A stretch of DNA of 64,000 bases from Saccharum officinarum (taxonomy: Eukaryota; Streptophyta; Magnoliopsida; Poales; Poaceae), in assembly GCA_020631735.1 (NCBI GenBank), contig CM036168.1, positions 99,304,932 through 99,368,931 of the forward strand, in the 5' to 3' direction. The notes under the pieces are model-generated. The model had not been told where the DNA came from, ran no database searches, and was given only the letters and a program-made list of their open reading frames with translations. The translations under genes and the position numbers were made by a program. Below, piece after piece: positions 57,303-64,000 of this stretch (positions are counted from its first letter, which is position 1; the number at the start of each line of letters is the position of its first letter).

Positions 57303-60300
57303 TGTAACACCCCGGGTGTTATAGTGCTAATTAATCTGCCATGTCATCATAATGCATTGCAAAGCATCCCTGTTAGGTTAACTTTGTTATGCATCAACTA
57401 AAACAAGTTTACTCATCTAGGTTGAATGTGTTTCTCAGTGGTGTGCTTCAAAACCCAAAAACCCTAATTTTTAATACCACCGCAAATGCTTAGTCCATGC
57501 CCTGCGTAATTTGAGGTGTGCGACTGTGTTGCACACTAGTGTCAAGTGTAGGGTATGAGCTCAAGTACAACCTCTAAAATGAAACTCCAAATTTGAGTTT
57601 GAATTGGAGTCCCAAAACTTGTCACGAGTTTTCCGATTCGAATTCGAATTCAAAATTGGGGAAAATGTAAAAGAATTTTAAAAGCTAATTGGTCAACCAA
57701 GAGTGGCATTTGGTCAACCATGTCATGTTGGTCCAAATGATACCCTTGGGTGAGGTTTTAATCGCTAAGTAATCACAAATCAAAGTAGCAACAAATTCCA
57801 ATTTAAAATTCCTCCGAAAACCCTAAATTTCAAAACCCTGTTTTACACCTTTTGAAATAATTCAAAATCTAAGCAAAATTTGGGAAAAAGTTCAAAACCA
57901 AGTTTGTAGAACTTTTCAAGGGCTACAACTCTGGTGTTTTGAGTTTTCAAAGTTTTAGTGTAAAATGTGGAGCAATTTTGAAAATAAACAAATTTCAGTT
58001 TTGACTCATTTTTGTCCCCAAACTAAGATTTTAAAATGGAGGCAGAATTTGAAAAAGCTTTGAACAGAAAAGTTGTAGGGCTGGTCGAGATGTACAACTT
58101 TGGTGTTTGGAGATTTTGAAGTTTCAATATAAAATCAAAAGTAATTTCTAAATTACCAAATCCCAAAAATGTGTCCCCTTTTGAATTTAAACTCAAATTT
58201 CATAATCCAGTGTGAATTTGAAAAAGTGTTCAATACAAAACTTGTAGAGCTTGAAATTCTAAAGATTTCATAGATTGGAAGTTTTTCAAGTTGTTACATG
58301 AATTTGAGAGTAATTTTAGAATACAGTTTGAAAATTCAAAATTTGGTGGGGGTGCTACAGTGCCGCGCCAATGGCGGCCGGCCACCGCGCGGTATGGGCA
58401 CCGGCGAGCCACCATGGCCGCCTAGACCCTTCGCGTGCGGTCGAGAACGCCAGCGCGATGATGCGAGCAGTGCAGCTCTGTAGCCGCGATCGTCGTCTAT
58501 AAATACGCTGAGGTCACAGTGGCGATTTTTTCGTTTTCTCTGTTTTCGCCATCGCCGCCACCGCAGCTCCGCCGCTCGCCGCTGCCGCCACCAGGCCATC
58601 TCCGGCCACGCCAGTCACACCAACAGCATCGCCGCATCCTCGAACACCTTGTGAACCACCCAAGCCAGCTTGACTTCGCCTGGATCACCGCAGCCACCGC
58701 CTCCCGTGCTCAACTCCGGCGACTGCCCGCCATCCTCGCCTTCCCATGGCCAGACCACTCCAGCCGCTCCCCGTCGCCACCGAGAGCTTCACTACAACCG
58801 CGGTGAGCCGCTAACGCTTATCGACCCTTCAATTTAGCCTCTACCGCTTTGTAGTCGCCGGCGTACTACTCCCGTGACCACCGTGCCGCCATCGCCGTCG
58901 CTCGTTAGTCGCTAGAGCTCGAGCCAGGATGTTTATAAGCAAAACGGAGTCGTGGGGTGGTGTAGATGATGATGGTAGGGTCAGTTTGTTGACCGAAGCT
59001 CCGGTCACCGACCGGCCACCGCGCGAAGGTGAGCGAGCGCGCGGGAGTGAGAGGGAGAGCGAGAGGAGGGTGATGACATGCGGGGCCTGCTTGTCAGCGA
59101 GCGGGCTGGGCCGCCTGCTGGGCCGCGCGGCTGGGCCGAGCGCGCGTGCGGGCGCGGGCGTGCGCGAGCGGGCCGACCAGCTGGGCCGGACCGCGGGAGA
59201 AAAAGGAGAATCGGCCCGATTTCGTTTTTTTTCTTTTTCAAATAAATGAATAGTTTAGTTATTTGTTTATTTCATTAAAAATTGTGTAGAGTTCCAAAAT
59301 TCATGAAAATTTTTGTGTAGGCTTCTCAATGTATAAACTATCTAGGAAAAATGTTAAATGCTGAAATTGAGTACTTTGTGCAGTAGAATTAATTAGTTCT
59401 AATAAAGATTAAATGCAACTTCCATGAATTTTAATAATTAATTTATTAATCCAAAAATGATGAAATTTATTATGACACTGTTCTAAATCATTCTTAATCC
59501 ATAGAAAAAGTTTGAGCTTGATTAGGTAAAATTTAATTAACTTCTAATTATGTCCTAATTATTTAAATAATAAATAAATGTTAATCTGAGAACTTTAAGA
59601 GTTGTGTGCCTTTTTGATTGAGTGATGTCCTTAGGTCACTACCCTTTTGTGATCTTTGGCACCTTAATTCCATGTTTGAGCTCGTTAGTAACTTGTTTAG
59701 GTTAAAGCTGGTATCGCTGGAATCGTCGCTACTAGTTAGTAGGTGTTCTGTTTGCGACTGTACCGTGAAGGGAAGTTGTACTCCAGTCGTAACTCATAGC
59801 ATGTTATCATCAAGTATCATGTTTATCATCAAGCATCATGTTAAAGCATGTTATGTGTTCGTGTAGTCTCCGCTTTCGAAGAAGTCGAAGCCGTCGAGCT
59901 AGTTTCCGGAGAAGAGCGATCGTCGGTGGGTTTCGGACCTGACGTTGGAGTTCTCGGGTCTGAGTCAGTCGTCGTGTCCGAGCAAGGCAAGCCCCGGTGC
60001 ATTTAAACCCTACCTTGAATTTTACAAATATTTTATTATTTATAATATGGTTTACTGCATTAAGTAATTAGGAGTTGAGTGATAACCCAATTGCTGCATT
60101 ATCATCCTTGATTATTGTGATATCAACCTTGATACCTATTTTACGGAAAATACGTAGTATGCTTCGCTATGCTTAGAAGTTAAGCTTTTAAATGCAATGT
60201 TTATATAGCCATGACGGCATATTGAATGAATATTGAAATATGAGAATGAACTTGAAAGATCGGGCGGGTGGTTTGGCCACTGCTAACATGCATTGGGAAA

Positions 60301-60374
60301 GGAGTCTTAATGTAGTGTTTCCGCCTTGTCAGTTAAGGTCCGTTCGTTGTAAGCCTGTTGTGTTCAAGACTTTG
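57303..60374 (+). mobile_element. Giant LTR 'D', truncated in view
   Basis: It starts TGTAACACCCCGGGTGTTAT. It follows the order of LTR 'B': AT-rich part with CAAAATTTGGG-like tracts, GC-rich core (58360-59215), then AT-rich sequence up to a block (GTAGTGTTTCCGCCTTGTC) that corresponds to about 43520 in 'B'. There it is interrupted at about 60375. The remainder is not in the window. Sequence identity with 'B' is much lower than between 'B' and 'Y', so it is a separate subfamily. Confidence 0.65.
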
Positions 60375-61448
60375 TGTAAGGTCCTAGATGGCTAGAGGGG
60401 GGGGTGAATAGCCTATAAAAAATTCTACACAAGCCACTAAGCAAACTTGTTAGAATAACAAACGGCGTAAAGCGTGTTTTGCTTAGCCAAGGGTTGTGAT
60501 GCAAGCCTCCTATCCACAAGTCTAGTAGATTATGATCTCTAGTTCACACAAGAGCTATGTCACTATTTACACTAGTGAACAAGTTAACAACACTACTAGC
60601 CAAGCTACTACTAGAGCAACACAAGATAAACTAGTAAAGATAAGTGCAAGAGATAGGATTGTGAATCTTATACCGACGGTGGAGTGAAGATGTTGCCAAT
60701 CACCAAGATGATATATAATCAATTAATATTGACAACAACACAATATGTAGACCATCACCGGGAGACAAGAGACACAATATTTTTGTTCACCCGGTGTTCA
60801 CTTGTGCACCGACAAGCTACGTCACCGGTTGTGTCGACCAAACTTAGATGGTTCCTCGGTGTGACCCTCAAGTCACTTGCCCCTCAAGGCACGCCCCGCA
60901 AGGCACCGCAAGACTCCACTCTCAAGTGAGGTAACTCAATGACACGCGCAATGTAATAGAGTTGCTTTTGGCGTCCCGCCGAGGAAAGCACAAGAACCTC
61001 TCACAAACAACCGGAGGTGGCCAAGAACAATCACCTTCTCTTGCCAACGCCTCCAACAATCTCCAAGCCGGCTAGGAGCGGTACTCTCCAAGAGTAACAA
61101 GAAATCCACCGGCTAAACCACCCACAAGTGCCACTAGATGCCCTCAAGCTATGCAATGCACTTTGGGATTACTCAATCTCACTTATGATTTGCAATCACT
61201 CAAGAGAGATGAGTGGGAGGAGATGCTCTAGCTCAAAGGATGTACAAGAATGTTAGAAATCACTAGTTCCTTCCCCAAGGGCCGGCCAACGAGTATTTAT
61301 AAGTCTCCCATCCAAATAGAGCCGTTGCAACTCCACTGACCGTTTTTTTTCGGGCTACACGACGGACGCGCGGTCGAAACTGACCGGACGCGCTCAACCG
61401 CGTCCGGTCTCCAACGGTTACTGCGCCAACGTCAAATCCATGACCGGA
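60375..61448 (+). mobile_element. LTR-like element 'F', start only, cut by the assembly gap
   Basis: It starts TGTAAGGTCCTAGATGGCTA followed by a G-run and GTGAATAGCC, an LTR start I associate with plant Copia elements. The piece is non-coding and ends at the gap. Repeats of GACCGGACGCG type lie near 61380-61410. Confidence 0.55.
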
Positions 61449-61548
61449 NNNNNNNNNNNNNNNNNNNNNNNNNNNNNNNNNNNNNNNNNNNNNNNNNNNN
61501 NNNNNNNNNNNNNNNNNNNNNNNNNNNNNNNNNNNNNNNNNNNNNNNN
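61449..61548. other. Assembly gap, 100 N
   Basis: Exactly 100 N. This is the usual placeholder for a gap of unknown size, so the sequences on its two sides may not be adjacent in the genome. Confidence 0.98.
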
Positions 61549-61659
61549 TCGAGGGCGTCCGCCAGCACCTTGACGGTGCTCCGAGTGGCATCGGTGCGTG
61601 CGGAGTATGGGGGATGCACCGAGGTAATGATCGACCCGTCGGCTGCTTGATATGTTTTT

Positions 61660-62717
61660 TCCTCGATTTGTGACCTTTTCGAATTGCGTTCAGAGCTGAA
61701 GGAGTACTCCCGCCGAAATCGCTCTTCATCCGGGACAGAGTGGCGTGTGGGGCGCGCTGGTCCCAGCAACGGGTCCTGGTCGAGGAGGCCCAGAAACAGC
61801 TATCCAATCGGAACGCGAGATGGCTGAGCTGCGCGTCGCATACGCCGTGGTGAAAGAAGAGGCGACGCAGGCATGGGCGGCCGAGGCCGTGATGCGCACT
61901 AGCCTGGACAAGGTCTCGGGAGGAGGCTGCCCAGGCGCGCAGGGACCTCGACCCTTGTCTGCGCGCGGTGAGGGAGCTCGAGGAGGATGTCTCCCAGGTT
62001 GGCCTTCAGCGCGACGCCTTCCACGCCGAGATCACGACGCTGCAGGGAGCCGTCCAAGAGAAGGACGCAGCTCTCGAGTCTGCTCGGCAGGAGATCGAGG
62101 CGCTAAAGGCAGCCATCCGTGACAAGGACAGCGCCTTCCTGGGCTCGAGCGAACGTGTGGGGGCTCCGCGACGAGGTCGTGGCCTGCAGACCCACATCGA
62201 GGGTAAGTGTGGTTGTTATAGTCACGACGTTGAAGGCCCCGCGTTGGGCACTAATTTGTTTGTCGTGTTTCAGAGCTGGAGAGAGAGAAGACCGAGAGGC
62301 CCAATCGTGTGCCAACTCCTTCCAGAGCCTCTTCGAAGCCGAGGTCCGGAGGACCCAACTTCTCCAGGGCGCAATCACCACCGTGTGTGATGGCCTAGGG
62401 TCGAGCCCGACGCCGACACCGGGAAGATGTTCCGGGGAACTCCTTCGTCCGACGGATGGTGGCGCTGGGCCGCCTTGCCGGGAGAAGATACGGAACGGCC
62501 TCCATCACGGCGTGAAGAGGGCGCTGGCCGTCGTCCGTTCGGGGTTTGTGTTTGACATGAGGCTCGTTGCCGAGGGCTTCATCACAGACCCCGATCGGAC
62601 AGACGAGAAACGAGGATGCCTGCGTGGAGCTGATCGAAGCCGCCGAAGAACCTGAGTCGTCTGGCCTCGCTTTTTGAAGCCGAGGTGGTTCCGCCTGCCG
62701 ACGACGAAGGCCTGTGA
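61660..62717 (+). pseudogene. Antisense coiled-coil gene of element E
   Basis: A long heptad-rich region (MAELRVAYAVVKEEATQAWA; RELEEDVSQVGLQRDAFHAE; EIEALKAAIRDKDSAF) is followed by an intron-like segment 62203-62273 (GTAAGT…TTTCAG). Splicing there joins HIE to ELERE, the same place as the intron in the corresponding gene of element C. The C-terminal part (FQSLFEAEVRRTQLLQGAI; LASLFEAEVVPPADDEGL) ends at TGA 62715-62717. Small frame shifts occur, and the N-terminus is lost at the gap. The function of these proteins is unknown; a structural or regulatory role is possible. Confidence 0.6.
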
Positions 62718-63229
62718 GCCAAATCTGGGCATGAAGGCCCATGTAATAAGTTAGTATTTCGAATTTTGATCGTGGTGGCCGCGGAGGCCTAAAAGACTCG
62801 AAACATAAACCGGTTCGTGGTTGATTCAGTTTTACTCGAGCTTTTCTTCCCTTTATCGCACGGATCGTGTTCTCGCGTGATTTACTTAGCGCGCAGCTAC
62901 ATCCTTTGGCGTAAGGGAGCGAGTGGAGGTACCGTAGCCTCGGAGGCGTAAGTGATCTCGCGGCTCGACTGCCCTCGAGCTTCAGGGTGATGTTGCGGCC
63001 TAGTAAATCGTGTGAGAGCCTGATCTAAGCGACAGGGGGTATGTTCTTTTTTAATTTTAGGAACCGTTGTTTAGATCTTCTCAGCGTGAAGGCGTACCTC
63101 TAAAAGGCGTAAGGGTTGAGTGGAGGTACCGTAGCCTCGGAGGCGTAGGTGATGCTCCAGACTCGAGAGCCTTTTCGAACCTTAGGGTGCTCTTTCAGCG
63201 AAGTCGATCTAAGAAGCGGTTCTTAAATT
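62718..63229. repeat. Duplicated segment between the two genes of element E
   Basis: A 30-bp sequence starting GAGTGGAGGTACCGTAGCCT is identical at 62921-62950 and 63118-63147. Its surroundings are also similar (GGCGTAAGG before it, CTTCAGGGTG/CCTTAGGGTG after), so a unit of about 197 bp is tandemly duplicated. Confidence 0.7.
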
Positions 63230-64000
63230 TTAAAAAAGCATAAGTTTTTTCGGGGACCGGGGGTTCCCCCTTGCAGCCCCCGAGGGAGGGTCGACTCTGG
63301 GAGTGCAGGGTCGATCCTTCCTCATTACGAAACGAAAAATTTTGAACATCGCTGTATTCTTTATTGACGAAAAAGGAAATACAGAGCCTCGAGGCTTTTT
63401 AAGAAAGAAGCGACGTAGCTGTTCAATGTTCCAAGCGTTGGTGAGGATTTCGCCCTTCTCGTTGGATAGCTTGTAGGTGCCCGGCTTTAGTACTTCTGCG
63501 ATGATGTACGGCCCTTCCCATGGTGGTGTGAGCTTGTGCCGTCCCTTGGTGTTCTGGTTCCGCCGTAGCACCAAGTCACCAACGTTGAGGTCACGCTTGC
63601 GGACGTATCTGTCGTGGTAGCGTCGGAGACCCTGCTGGTACCTGGCAGAATGCAACAGAGCCACATCTCGGGCTTCCTCGAGCTGGTCGAGGGCGTCCTG
63701 TCTTGTGGCGTCGTTGTGTCCTTCGTTGTATGCCTTCAACCTCGGGATCCGTATTCTATATCGGTTGGTAGCATAGCCTCAGACCCGTAGACTAAGAAGA
63801 ACGGAGTGAACCCGTGGCTCGACTCGGCGTTGTTCTTAGGCTCCACAGGACCGAGGGTAGCTCGGCAGCCCATTTTTTTCCATGTTTGTTTAGTTTGTTA
63901 AAGATTCTGGGCTTCAGGCCTTGTAGAACCATGCCGTTGGCACGTTCCACTTGCCCGTTTGTTTTTGGATGAGCCACGGCCGACCAGAGCACACGGATGT
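63230..64000 (-). pseudogene. Integrase C-terminal part of element E, two small frameshifts
   Basis: From the right edge: WSAVAHPKTNGQVERANG with the catalytic Glu, then PRIFNKLNKHGKKWAAELPS and LRTTPSRATG. After a gap in frame come GSEAMLPTDIEYGS-type sequence and then ARDVALLHSARYQQGLRRYH, GDLVLRRNQNTKGRHKLTPP, YIIAEVLKPGTYKLSNEKGE and NAWNIEQLRRFF. Each frame change (near 63812 and 63746) fits loss of one base from a CCCC run on the plus strand or its complement. No deamination-type stops are seen in this part, unlike element C. Confidence 0.8.

Larger units (their letters stand above)
61549..64000 (-). mobile_element. Tat-lineage Gypsy element E, 3' part on the minus strand
   Basis: Pol enters from the right edge on the minus strand and ends at about 63230. 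An antisense gene lies on the plus strand at 61660-62717. The layout mirrors element C (pol, then antisense coiled-coil gene). The integrase here is less decayed than in C. Neither LTR is in view. Confidence 0.8.

Noticed and set aside
58336..58806. Overlapping frames in LTR 'D'
   Set aside because: Same composition effect as in the other LTR cores. Simple Arg/Trp- or Ser/Pro-rich translations.

Overview
The window is nuclear DNA from a grass. Plant gene structures (a UBC7-type E2, a thaumatin-like protein, an HVA22-like protein), a pol III tRNA gene, an Au-type SINE, dense Tourist/hAT-type MITEs and Tat-lineage (RIRE2/Grande-like) Gypsy retrotransposons all point to a grass, probably panicoid. 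I cannot fix the species. The right end holds a 100-N assembly gap (61449-61548).

Genic half (1-28.2 kb). A tRNA-Arg(CCG) gene (642-714) is followed by a head-to-tail dimer of a Tourist-like MITE. On the minus strand, a six-exon UBC7/UBE2G2-type ubiquitin-conjugating enzyme gene (6568 to 2515, 169 aa) carries a SINE in its second intron. From 6.9 to 18.2 kb is a MITE-rich intergenic block: seven copies of one family, several hAT-like MITEs, and one of two related ~1.1 kb repeat-cored elements. A single-exon thaumatin-like protein gene (minus, 16169-15411, 252 aa) lies in this block. On the plus strand, an eight-exon HVA22-like protein k gene (20777-25631, 196 aa) carries MITEs and a 44-bp poly-A micro-insertion in its introns.

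Transposon half (28.2-64 kb). This is a nest. A PIF/Harbinger element (transposase remnant 28.6-29.6 kb, Myb-like ORF1 remnant 39.0-39.6 kb) is split by a ~4.1 kb solo LTR (29769-39044), which is itself split by a 5.15 kb solo LTR of a related family (32796-37948). To the right, a decayed Tat-lineage Gypsy element (called C here) starts at 39787. Its 5' LTR is split by another 4.0 kb solo LTR (40651-44671). Its reverse transcriptase is split by a 1.19 kb solo LTR (48331-49518). Its 3' end is interrupted by a fourth giant LTR (57303 onward), which is cut by a further LTR element at about 60375 that runs into the gap. Beyond the gap is the 3' part of a younger Tat-lineage element on the minus strand (E).

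Noteworthy signals: both Tat elements carry, opposite to pol, a coiled-coil antisense gene with splice-like introns. The catalytic Asp residues of C were lost by D-to-N changes that fit methylation-driven decay. The giant LTRs share a palindromic tip and an internal perfect hairpin. Insertions with well-matched target-site duplications allow the order of many events to be read.
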